Source of the DNA: Dichomitus squalens LYAD-421 SS1 | Lineage: Eukaryota > Basidiomycota > Agaricomycetes > Polyporales > Polyporaceae | Assembly (NCBI RefSeq): GCF_000275845.1 | Contig: NW_006766884.1 | Span: 1,016,193-1,080,192, forward strand | Reading direction: 5' to 3' | DNA: 64,000 nt | The notes under the pieces: generated by a model | The model's database searches: none | What the model saw: only the letters and a program-made list of their open reading frames with translations | Told to the model about the DNA's origin: nothing | Position numbers and translations under genes: made by a program | Shown here: in pieces, positions 42,250-52,518 of the stretch | Layout of the letters: each line of letters starts with the position of its first letter | Position numbering within the stretch: position 1 is the stretch's first letter

Positions 42250-43719
42250 ATGGTCAACTTCTCTCTTTCTTCTTGCCGGTACTCTTCTTTTGGTAAGCGT
42301 TATAAGCGAGCAAATCGAACGATGATGTTGACTAGTAACAAATCGTCCAGCCCTTTTCACTCTTTGCAATGCTGTCCTTTGTGTTATCGCGGTATGGAAT
42401 CTGACATTAGCCCAAGAAATTGGGTGGACTCGTGCGTATCCACCTCTTGCAATCGACATAGCTTTCCTGACGTGCTATGATTTCGCAGCATTCGTTGATG
42501 CATACCTCATTGCGATCGGCGCAGCTGGCATCCTATGGATGTTCCCAGTGATGTTCCTCGACCAACTACGCAAAAACGCCCTTGTCAGTCGGGTATGGTT
42601 TGAGTGTGCTTGGGTCGGTCTGTTCTGGATATTGAATCTCGGTAAGTCCGCACAGTCTAGAAACGCGTGAAATATGTTCTCATCAGCCCTTAGCTGGTGC
42701 TGCCGCTGTCACCGCTATGCTTCCCAACATGATGTGCAGCTTTGCAGGTGAGCAAACGTCTGTCATCTTGCGAAATAATCATGAATCATATCGTGTTGTA
42801 GCAAATCTTCTTCTTCCCGGCGCATGCGCAACAACAGATGTGCTTCTCGCGTTCTCGTGGATAGGGATGGCCAATCGTGAGTCGTTTCAGATTGCCCGTT
42901 CACGGTCAGATCTCTGACGCCGTTCCAGTACTTGTCTATCTCTGCGTCTTGATGGTGTCTGCCATCATCCACATGAAGGACGACTCCACGATCTGGAGCG
43001 CCCACACGAGAACATATCCTTGGTTCAGGCTGCGCGAGCAACTCAACAGCGCTCGACCTTCCCCCGTGCGCACAACATGGTCGAAAGCCCCTCTCCCCTC
43101 TGCCGCCCCCTCAATACGCCTCCCTTCTGATTTCTCAGACCGGATGGTTGCGAGCGGCACGCTCAAGAGCTCGGCTATGCGGAGCTCCACGATGAAGAGC
43201 TCTGTGGTCAGGAGCTCGACTTTCGATCACGAAAAGCTCTCTGCCGTACCCTCCGCACTCCGGAATACCAAGACGCCGCTCACTGCCAACAAGTCGGCCA
43301 AGATTCTTCAGAGCGCATGGATCTCCGCAACAGTGACGCCCGCCTCACCTCCTTCAGACGAGTACTCGTCGTACTCGTCAGGTTCAGGCGGTTCGGGCTC
43401 CGATCGTTCTGACCTCACGTCAACGCCGACGGGTCTCCCCCCGTCGGCGATGTACGTACCATTTTCATCGACGATCAAGCCCTCACCAGGCCCCCCACGC
43501 TCGAGCTCGTTAGCGACAACGTTCGGCCAGCCCCCGGTGAGCGCGCTCCTCACGCCCTCCCGGAAAGGCAGCCTGCGTTCGGCCGCCGCGATGCCGTCAC
43601 CGAAACCTCCAGTGTCCGCAAAGCCCTACCAAGCAAGCGGTCCGCGCAAGTCGAAGCGCAAGTCGAATCGGCCTCCGCCGCTGGATATGACGCGTCTGCA
43701 TTCCACGTACGGCCGGTGA
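42250..43719 (+). CDS. Four-pass membrane protein (MARVEL-like plan) with Ser/Pro-rich tail, paralog of the gene at 35208
   Basis: Exons 42250-42292, 42351-42431, 42489-42641, one from 42694, one near 42802-42879, and a long last exon from about 42929 join in phase. Helices are SSFALFTLCNAVLCVIAVWN, FVDAYLIAIGAAGILWMFPV, VWFECAWVGLFWILNLAGAA and LLVYLCVLMVSAIIHM. The A-V-WNLT and FECAWVG...AAAVTAMLP blocks match the paralog at 35208-36565. The tail of some 240 residues has short Ser-rich repeats (TLKSSAMRSSTMKSSVVRSS), a Gly/Ser stretch (SSYSSGSGGSGSDRSD) and ends basic (KSKRKSNRPPPLDMTRLHST). The tails of the two paralogs do not align. Function is unknown; the tail looks disordered and possibly heavily phosphorylated (inference). 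Confidence 0.75.
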
Positions 43720-44169
43720 GGGACACGCCAGGTGTCCGCGAGCGGCCCTGGCGCTCTAAGCAGAAGACGTTGCATGCGTCATCTTGCTTGGGGTAGACAG
43801 CGTCGCCGCGCGATGGTTCTGTCGTCTGTACAAGCTGCGGTTCTTGTTGTATCAGTACTAGTAGTGTTGCCATGCTGTGTACGAGTTGTTGTGCTATCTT
43901 TTTGCTTTGCCAATACCACTTTATCGCAAAGATCTGCTACCACTCACGGCGGTATGCTGGAATTGGGGCCTTTGCAACTCGTCTGATGTCAGACATGTCA
44001 CAGGACGATAGGGATATCCGTGCCTCCGTGCGAAAACGCATGGTTCGAGACCGCCTCTGGGGCCGTTTAGATCTGCGATTCGAGCAGTTGCCACTACAAG
44101 GCCTCAGGTCTGCGTTGACGACGATGTGGGAGTGCGCTGTCTCGTGAGCTTTCTAGGCTCACTAGAACG
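43720..44169. other. Gene-free stretch before U6 copy 2
   Basis: 450 bases without a supported gene. It forms the 3' side of both the membrane protein gene and the minus-strand U6 gene. Confidence 0.45.
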
Positions 44170-44174
44170 AAAAA
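44170..44174 (-). terminator. Pol III terminator of U6 copy 2
   Basis: A T5 run on the minus strand (TATTTATCTTTTT) follows the conserved U6 region, as expected for RNA polymerase III. Confidence 0.65.
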
Positions 44175-44237
44175 GATAAATATTGAGACCCGTAGGTCTA
44201 CCACTCCGGGAAAGCGTGTCATCCTTGTGCAGGGGCC

Positions 44238-44268
<31 letters not shown>

Positions 44269-44292
44269 TTCGTATGTCACCCCGAAGGGGAC
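44174..44292 (-). ncRNA. U6: U6 spliceosomal RNA, copy 2
   Basis: Minus-strand copy of the U6 gene at 37395. Read from 44292 downwards it begins GTCCCCTTCGGGGTGACATA and contains the ACAGAGA box, the AGC triad, the internal stem-loop, and the same 3' part with AGACC-TACG-GGTCT. I see no base difference from copy 1 up to TCAATATTTAT, after which the two diverge (T5 stop here). Upstream, the flanks differ except for CAACAT just before the start, scattered matches, and the element at 44349-44363. Two identical copies with different flanks fit either strong selection or gene conversion. Confidence 0.93.
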
Positions 44293-44348
44293 ATGTTGCT
44301 GGGCGGAAGGAAAGGGGACATCAATCAGAATCTCGTATATTCCTCCTC

Positions 44349-44363
44349 TCGCGGGTTAGATCC
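44349..44363 (-). promoter_or_regulatory. Upstream element of U6 copy 2
   Basis: Read towards the U6 start, this is GGATCTAACCCGCGA. It ends 57 bases before the start, exactly as the matching element of copy 1 does. On the other strand it reads TCGCGGGTTAGATCC, loosely like a Pol III B box; that likeness is only a suggestion. Confidence 0.6.
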
Positions 44364-45052
44364 TCGCGTAGTATGTGTGCCGAGAGTGCCGCGAGCTGTC
44401 CGAAGATGCTGCGGGCGCTCGCAAAGACACGAAGCACTAGTGTTGCTGTTTGTAACTCCTCACGTGGTCCACGAGCCGTCTATAGCTACAAGTGGTACCT
44501 AGTAGGGTCCACGATAGCTGTCGCAGCTGAGCTCATTGAAGGATGCTACACAGGTTTGAGACTTTACACAAAACTCAGCCCTCGAGGCTCCGTGCTTACC
44601 TTGCTAGTACAGATGAATGGTCATGAATGTATGATACCTCATTCGTGGAGCTTCCAGCGGCATTCACAGCGCAAAACCATATTACTGCGAATACTCTGGC
44701 CGCGATCATGTCGGCCTCTGGTTTCTGCCGATATATGGCAGGTAGTGCCCCCGGTGTTACTGCCAGTAGCAAATTGAGCCTAGGGAAGGTCCCGTACAGC
44801 CACTACTCTCAACTTTCTCCACAGCTCGGACCGAGGACGATGTGCCTCAGGCAGATCCCATGGCAGTGGGCCCCGGCATATACGTGTTCACGTAAGTCTA
44901 TATATTAACAGCTTGGTGGTCGGCGCGCATACATTGCCAGTCCCCACCATATAAGAGGTCAAAGTAGGGAAGCCGCCGCCACCTGCCATCTCCCTCTTAC
45001 ATCTCTTGCCCCACCTGCTGTCACTATGTGTCTTGGCCAACGCCCTTGAATA
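44364..45052. other. Intergenic region between U6 copy 2 and DUF6533 member 5
   Basis: No exon was supported. A TATAAG at 44950-44955, about 100 bases before the ATG at 45053, may be the core promoter of the DUF6533 gene. Confidence 0.4.
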
Positions 45053-46508
45053 ATGGACGTTACCAACAGCGACTCACTGTGGTTGGACGATGAGGAATAT
45101 AGGTGGGTCGCCAGTGACTTCTCTGGTTACACGAAGATCAGCATACTGATCGTCGGTTTCTGCGCAGTCGAGCATACCGCTATTCAGCCGTTGCCCCTGT
45201 AGGCAAGAACAGTTCACCTTGTTCCCAATATCTGCCTTACGACCTCTATCAACGACAGCGATGCTCGCTTTTGAATACTTTACCACGCTGGACCGCGAGA
45301 TCGACTTCTTATGGGATCATAAGCTTTCATGGGCGAAAGTTGTCTCCCTGTTAAACAGATATATTGGTCTTCTCTACTATTTCTGTTCCTTTGCCATCTC
45401 TCTACCTGGGCAGGATTTCTCGGTGAGTGCACGTTTCACCATAGTTGTGGCAATACCGAAGGGGTCTCCTTTCAATGAACAGAGGTGATTGCACTCCTTC
45501 GTCTCATTCTGCATCGGCTCACTATGAAGCAGCTGCAAGACCTTAACTCGTGTAACACAAGCATGCAACCCTTTGCTCTATGCTGCATGGGTTGGTATGT
45601 CTGCTTTCTGGCGACGTCGTTCAGGGGTCTAGACGATCTTTCCAACAGCTTTTGCCGGCTTGCGCGCGCATGCGGTCACCATGCGTAATTGGAAGATAAC
45701 CTTACCTATCGTCCTACTAGGGCTTACAACTGTAATCATAGATGTGGTATGTATTTTCTCCTACAATGGACGCGAGCTGAATGGAGCGCAGTACATCATG
45801 GCTGAGACAACCATATCTCCTTCGACGAGCCTTAACTGCGTGCAAATTGTCCCGGAAATCGCGGGCACGACATTACACATGTAAGCCCCCCTCTCCTTGT
45901 CTGGTTTTCGGTGCAACAGTTCAACCCTTTGGCCTTGCCAGACGTGCGTATTGGTATCGAGGCCTGCACATGCAGACTGCCTTAACGCCAGTCAATAGTA
46001 TTCATATTATCGCGAACATGCGCTCTCCTATCAAATGGCCTGGTACTTGCTGCAACATGGGTCCAAACATGGAGCACAATCCGTACCGCAAGAGAGTTTG
46101 GATTGTCTGCGTCATTCGCGTCGTTTCTACTGTGGCATGGATTGCAGACGTTTGGGTACGTTGATCCCGTTGGTGGCTGCACCTCGGACCTCATGGACTC
46201 TGCTTGATTCCACAGTACGCTGTCAGTCATTAACATCACAGAAGTAGTAGTTTCGTTTGTTCCGTTCAATGGCGTGGTAGTTGTACCAAGGGTGTGAGTG
46301 AATGCCCTACCACGGACTGTTATTACGTGGTATCCTGACGAGTTTCGTCCTGGTTTCATCCAGCCTAATCCCCGTCTTTGTCTCTCGCTTCTTCCTGTAT
46401 TTGCACGGGCTCGGCACACAGGACACCGAGCCCACTCTGCCGACCCTTTCGGCAGTATCATTGTCGTTCCCTCGTGGCCATGACATGTACCTCGCCGAAA
46501 TGGACTGA
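45053..46508 (+). CDS. DUF6533 multi-pass membrane protein, diverged member 5
   Basis: Starts MDVTNSDSLWLDDEEYR, with exon 2 giving RAYRYSAVAP. The DUF6533 block is AMLAFEYFTTLDREIDFLWD, SWAKVVSLLNRYIGLLYYFC. Later pieces are RVTQACNPLLYAAWV, MRNWKITLPIVLLGLTTVII, a lumenal-type segment with STSLNCVQIVPEIAGTT, and a last exon from about 46320 with RGILTSFVLVSSSLIPVFVS, RFFLYLHGL and the end RGHDMYLAEMD. The EYFTTLDREI.FLW block and the longer last exon place it in a different branch from the four array genes at 23.6-33.5 kb, so it is not a recent copy of them. The exons between 45600 and 46250 are read with less certainty, and damage there cannot be excluded. Confidence 0.7.
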
Positions 46509-46655
46509 TATTGACGGCCGGAGACTGATGTATTGACTGGCTCACGTAGAGCGGCCGTCATCTATCAAGAGCCACTAATGCACGTGTGTAGTGTATTCAG
46601 TCTGTTGCATAAATAGCGTCGATGTTGTACAATCTCCTCCTTCCTGTCGTCTCCT

Positions 46656-49600
46656 TCACCAAAAGAGGCACCTCTTCTCCTGTGGAGGGTTGAGCTAGAT
46701 TTCAAGTCAGCACCCCCCTTGTGCTGTTAGAAGGGTAGTGAGACTGACCTTCGCCTTCGGCGAGCAGTTGAACGCTGCTGCAAACTCCGGGATGTTCGAG
46801 ACGGTGCCATCCACGCGGTAGCGGTTGGGTGAATGCGGGTCTGTACGTACTCTTGCGACCTGCGTGAACGTTATTTGAGTTATTCGCATGGTGCCATAGA
46901 CGACTATCAATACTTACGGCAGCCTCAGGCTTGATGTTCTGACCCCAGCTGCGGGCGAACGAGATGAAGAATAGCTGCTCGCTACGAATGCGCAATCAGG
47001 GTGGTAACAATTATCGAATGGTTCGACGGAGCTTACCGAGTGTAGTTCAACCCAGGAAGAAGGACCTCGGTATCTTCACTGTACTGCGCCTTCCAAGCTC
47101 GGAACGCCTGGATGAGACCGCTGTCGCCGATATTCTCGCCAGAAGTGCTGTCACCGGTCATGTTGAGTGAATATCAGACATCTTGTCAAGGGCTCTACGC
47201 ACAGATTGCCGTTGACGTGGATCTTGCCGCCCTTGCCATCATCGACCGTGTAGTCTGAAAGCCTGGTGAGTCGACGCAATGAGAAAGGCTGAACCATGAC
47301 ATACTGGAGTACTGGTCCACGATGCACTTCTGACGGACGTTGAAGCCTTCGCTCGTCGTGTTCGTCCACCACTCTTCCAACTTTCCGTCCTGGTTGTACA
47401 GCCGGCCTGCCGAATCGAACGCGTGCTAGAAGGTACAGCGATGTTAGCAATCATCGTTCTAGCGATCACTGGGATAGAGACGTACTGTGAGCTCATGAGC
47501 AGCGACGTGTCCAAACGACCCGTAATTTATGTAGCCAGGCCTGCGGCAAGAGTGAGGCTGAGGTCTACAATGTACGCGTGCAGCTTTTACACTCACCAGT
47601 CAACCTGGAAGAATGGAGGCCGGAGGATACCGGCCGGGAAGACGATCTTAGAGGCCGCGGGTTGAGCATATGGACGCGGCTGAGTTACTGAGTCGGACGT
47701 ACCTCATTGGCGGGCGGATTAAAGTACGCGTTGACGGTAGACGCATACATCTCCCAAGACAGGGGGTCGCGCTGCTTCCCGATCTGATACCATGTGCGGA
47801 CTTGCTCAGAGATCCTGCAATGCCATGAGGAACAGTGGTCAGCAGAACAGCTCACCAACGCATACATCGGTAACACTTACTCGGCACTAAGGATGTTCTC
47901 GAAGAACGTGTCGTTGTTGATTTTAACGCGAGCATAGTAGCTAGCGAGAGAGCGAGGGTCCTCGGTGTTGGGCGAGAGCGGGTACCCGACCTTGACGCGC
48001 AGTGCGTCCGCCTACAAAGCCGGCCTCAGCGTACACGAAGTCATCAACTGGGCAGGGAGGCATACCTTTCCGGCAGCGGCGGCAGCACTCTCTTCGTCCA
48101 TCCACTCGAGCTTCTTCAGCGACTGCTTGAAAGCCCCGATGATGTCTATCCACACACATCAGCCCTTCCGTAGCACAATGAACACGTGAAACGCACCGGT
48201 GATGACCTTCCTCGCGACCTTCCTCGATTCCCCGCCAAACGTCTCCCTCACAAAGTACCTTCCCAGCGCAAAGCCCAACGCATTCTCCACCTGGGACACG
48301 CAGTACTCCGCGCGGTCGCCGACAGCGCCCTTCTTGATCCCATTGAGCACCTCGTTGAGGCTGCGCACGGCCTTCCAAGCCTCGGTGTCGAGCCCCAGAT
48401 ACGACGCGTACTCGAGCCCGGCGCGAGTGACGAAGTACGCCTCGAGCACGTCACGATCCGTCTCGTTCAAGATAGCCGAGAGGGACGGGAGGTACGTCGT
48501 AGAGGTGAGGATGATCGTCGAGGGGAAGTTGCGCGGGACGAAAGCGGAGAAGTACGTCGAGAAGTCGAACTGTGGGAGAGAGTCGCTGACGATCTTGAAA
48601 GGGACGGGGTTGTAGGTTGCAACCGGATCCTGGTACAAGACGTCGCTGGAGGTGATGTTAAGAAGGGGGCGCGATACAGGAAGAGAGGGATGTGAGACTC
48701 ACAGGTCGAGACTCGCGTTCGCAATTCGCTTTTCGAACTCGATCACGGCCTTCGCGAGCCTGTGTGCACGCTCGGTGCGATTCTCTTTCGGGCTGTCCTT
48801 GTCCCCATCGTCGTCATCACCCCAAGGCGGCCAGGGCCAAGGAGGCCAGACTCGAAGACGCTCCTCGTGAACGACCAGCTTGTGCGTCTCCTCTTCTGTG
48901 AGTTCTTCTGGCAAAAGCGCATCGTCCTCATTATCGAGCGTCACGAGGAGGCGCTGCAGTGTGCTCTGATATAGGTCGACAATAGACTCTTCCTCATAAT
49001 ACTCCTATTGAGAGTTCAGACAAGCGGACTGAGTAGGATGGAAGCATGACAGTACCTTGGAGGGAAGACCCAGATCAGGCTGGCTTATCCAGAGTGTCAT
49101 GAAGTTGGGGTCGTTCCCGACGTCTCCGTCAATAACGTAGGAGAACAGGCCACCAATACCTGTGTACAGTTAAGGCCGCACTCACACGCCCAATGCTAGA
49201 CAGAAGCTGCTCACCACGCGAGTGAAGGTATGCAACCGTAGCTGTCAGCCTTTCCCTCTCCTTCTCCGGGGTGGGCTCAAAGTGGTCTACAACAGTCGTC
49301 TTGCCGTGGAAGAGTTGGCGGATCTTATCCGTGACTTCTTTCAAAGGTGCCTCGCCAACCTCGTTGAGGTAGTCCTCGTCTATGCACGAGTCATAGAGGC
49401 CACGAAGCTTCTTAAGCAACTGTTCATCGTATGGGTTGGATGCAGTAAGGGACGACGCCTCGGAGAAGTGGAACGAGGAGTCCTCGGAGAGGATCTGCTG
49501 AAGCAGACGTTTGTTCTGCTGGGCGATCTCTTCAAAGTGGCCAAACTTGCCCTTGTCGGAGGGAATGGGGTTGGCTTTGAGCCATCCGCCGTCTGGAGAC

Positions 49601-50208
49601 ACGTGAGGGGCACGGACAACAATGATGGCAGCCGTATACTCACTGGCGAAGTCATAGAAGTTCTCGCAGGGGTCCTCGGATTCGTCGATGCCCAAAAGCA
49701 CGGAGGAGGCGAGGCTGATGCACGAGGGTGACAGGCATACAGGCTATACGAAGGGAGTATGCACATGGGATTCATTGCTAAAAGAGTAGTGAATGTGGGA
49801 ACGTACCTCCTCGGGAGGGACCGTCGGACCCGGGAGAGGGACTGAGACTGTGGTGGTGGTTACGGCGGTGGTAGTAGCCTGCGAGGTGGTAGTCGCGGTA
49901 GTCGTAGCCGTAGACGTCACCGTGACAGTCGACCGTCCATGTCCTTCGCCGCTGTTCAGCTTGTGTTGCGCACCGGCGAAAAGACCGATGAAGACGGAGC
50001 TCAGGAGTAGGAAAACAAGAGTAGCGATAAGCAAGAGTTTTGTCAGCGGAGACAAAGGCTCCTGCACGATGGCGGCAAGGCGGTCAAGGTATGAGGGTTC
50101 TTCGCCTTGTTCCGCAGGAGCATCGTCGGGATGGGAGGCATTCTGGAGGAGCGGGGCCGTCTCTGATTGAGATGGAGGTTGGACGTCAGGCGACCGTAGC
50201 AGCGACAT
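46656..50208 (-). CDS. M13 family zinc metallopeptidase (neprilysin/endothelin-converting enzyme type)
   Basis: Type II membrane protein of many exons. The N-terminal cytosolic part (MSLLRSPDVQPPSQSETAPL) is followed by one membrane helix (TKLLLIATLVFLLLSSVFIG) and a Thr-rich stalk (TSTATTTATTTSQATTT). The peptidase part opens with DESEDPCENFYDFA and GGWLKANPIPSDKGKFGHFE. Catalytic motifs follow: VNAYFNPPANE, IVFPAGILRPPFFQ, zinc motif HVAAHELT|HAFDSAGR (an intron splits HExxH after the Thr) and the third ligand in TGENIGDSGLIQAFRAW, which is usually GENIADNGG. The end NPPQEKRCLFW is the standard C-terminus. A Trp/Pro insert (RVWPPWPWPPWGDDDDGD) is unusual. By family it cuts peptides at the hydrophobic residue side on the outer or lumenal face; the fungal substrate is unknown. 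Confidence 0.92.
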
Positions 50209-50717
50209 AGAAACGCAGAGTGAAAGAGGAGTTGAGGGTGCATACCTTCGTCGGTGGACGGTCTGGGTGCTCGCACGTCCGCCATGCCGGCGAGGTGTGG
50301 TTAATGGAACTCGACGACGCGTGTGGGACGGTTCGAGTCTGAGGCCCGTCGTCCTGCCCGCGCTCGTGCCAGGCTTCCGCGGGCAACGCCCAGGCGCCCA
50401 TTATGGCGTATGTCCACGTGGGCGTGCTCCCCCATCCGGACCGTGCAACCGTGTGGCTGTGTACGTCACTTAACGTCGGAGGTGCTCTTGCTTTGGCCAT
50501 AGCCAAGTCACTCAACCTTTCAGGCGGGGACAAAGGATGCGCACATACAGAAGGTATACGTTATGCAGATTCATTCAGTACATATATAGAGAGCGATTAC
50601 AGAGCGATGTCATGTTCAGATCGAGTGCTCTTGTTTCGTCACTCAACAGACTCGAAGAGGAAAAAGCCACTAGGGCCGACAGTTCAGTGAACGTCACTTA
50701 TTCGCGCGTCAAGAGGC
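50209..50717. other. Intergenic region upstream of the M13 peptidase
   Basis: About 0.5 kb between two minus-strand genes. It holds the M13 promoter and the 3' end of the scramblase gene. Confidence 0.45.
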
Positions 50718-52196
50718 TCACCCTCCTGGTCCGGAATGTCTAGAGAAGTAGTCGAAGTCGATGTTGACTGTGTGTATGGTCAGCGTGCGTTCGAACCAGT
50801 CAAGGGGATCAGGACTCACCGGCAGTGGCCAATACAAGCTGTCCGAGAGATGGTGGTGAGTGGGAGATATGATGACAATAACACGCGGACATACCGCACG
50901 CTCGTCTATGCTGAGGTTGCGGATGAGGTAAGGCTTCTGAGCGACAACGTCTCCCTCGTTGGCCTCTTCGCCAGTGAAGTTAATAAAGTATTGACCTATC
51001 CAGAGCACAACGGCATGAATACAAAGCAAGGGAACACCTCCACTTCCAACATACCAGTGTCAGTGAAGATCTACAGTCAACTCCGTCAAACCTCCACCAC
51101 ACCTTTGAGTAATATAAGTACTCACTTCGCGACCGAACCCACGGAATGCCCGGTTCACGCTCGCAATAGGCAGGCCCTGCGCGTCCCGGAGGGCAAAGTG
51201 CCACGCAAGGATGCCGCCGTCAATCTCGGCGAACTGGTGAAACATGTCAGTCTCTGGCTCAGGTTGCGGCTCGTCGACCTTTGACAGGATGCGATGCGGC
51301 GTTTGGCGGATAAACAGGTCGTATCGTCGCCTCCACAGATGCCACCGCTGCTGCACTTCCGCGAATGTATCCAGGACGGGCTCGCCCTCTGGGGTGTACT
51401 GGTCATATTCCTTCAGCCGCTGCACGTACATCCTTGAATTGATAAACGCGAATGGCCGGCGAATCTGGCGTATAATAAGCTGCCGTACCATTCAGAGACG
51501 TCCAAGATCTCCTACCCATAGAATGGGCGAACCGTCCGCGTCCATGACGATAGCGCGGAACGGTCGGTGGGTGCGAAAGATCTGTCGCGAGAAGCTCGCG
51601 AGGAACCCGCGCGGCTCCTCAGCGATATATCCAAGCGTTTCCCCCGCTTCGTTCGCTGCACGAACACTGCGTCAGTCTCGCACGGCGCTGCAATCCCGTC
51701 GAAACAACACACATATCACGTAACGGTTCGTCTGCTCGAACCCAATGAAGATGTTCAGCATCTCGAGCTGCCTGCCCCCCATTCGTCAACTTCCTCCTTC
51801 CCGCCAAGACTCGCCAGGCGAAACGCACCGCGTGACGACCAGCCTGTCGTTCTGCAGCAGCCTCCGCAGGCCCTCTTCCGGGTTACTCGACGGCGCGCGC
51901 ACGCTCTGCTCCCAGAGCGGCGACTGGTCCGCAGACGGCTGCGACTCGGCCGAGGTGCTCCAGGAGTTCCAGCCAGAGGATTGGGCTTGTTCTTCTGGAC
52001 GAGGTTCCGACTCGGGACGCGTTTGCCTGGGGGAGACCTTCGGACGCTCCCGCCCTACTCCCGGGCGAGGCTTGTCAAAGCGCGAAAGCGCATACGTCCG
52101 CGCGGGGAGGGGGCCGCCGAGTGCGGATGCGCGAGGGAGACATGAGGTCCGCGTGGCGAGGGCGAGGTAGCGTGAGGTTGTCCTTAGAGACAGCAT
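50718..52196 (-). CDS. AIM25: Mitochondrial phospholipid scramblase family protein (Aim25 type)
   Basis: The N-terminus MLSLRTTSRYLALATRTSCL is rich in Arg and Ser and lacks acids, as in mitochondrial targeting signals. A disordered Pro/Ser/Glu linker follows. The scramblase barrel reads LRRLLQNDRLVVTR, QLEMLNIFIGFEQTNRY, NEAGETLGYIAEEPRGFLAS, FSRQIFRTHRPFRAIVMDAD and IRRPFAFINSRMYVQRLKEY; then a WHLWRRRYDLFI block, FAEIDGGILAWHFALRDAQG and VNRAFRGFGREV. Small last exons encode the final membrane-like segment and DFDYFSRHSGPGG. Introns are in phase where checked. By family it may move phospholipids between leaflets or act in mitochondrial upkeep; yeast Aim25 is known mainly from a mitochondrial inheritance screen. 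It is divergent with MSS51, 322 bases apart. Confidence 0.85.
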
Positions 52197-52518
52197 GTCA
52201 GTGCTGCGAGGCCAAGCTGGTCATACCAGAGGGGTGGTCGTAGAGAATCCGAGCGTAATCCTGCAGTACTGCTGCTCTGAGGTGGACAGTCGATGCGGAG
52301 GCAAACTCAAAGGCGGACGATGGGACATATGAGATCAGAGGCGCGCGCCCGGGAACGGGTCGACGCGGCAAATCGGCGCGTCTGGCTACTTACTGCAGGC
52401 CTCGCCTCCGACGTCGATTCGGTAGACCGTCACGGTCGGTTCGCACACGCATTTCACGCATCTTCCCCTAGATACAGGTGTCCCGCAGCAGCTCTGAGTG
52501 CTGCAGCCTCCGACACCC
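52197..52518. promoter_or_regulatory. Shared divergent promoter of AIM25 and MSS51
   Basis: 322 bases between two start codons pointing apart, both for mitochondrial proteins. No TATA box was seen. Confidence 0.5.

Noticed and set aside
35208..44292. A simple inverted duplication of a membrane gene plus U6 unit
   Set aside because: The left pair is divergent (gene minus, U6 plus) and the right pair is convergent (gene plus, U6 minus), so one inversion cannot produce both. A more complex history stays possible.
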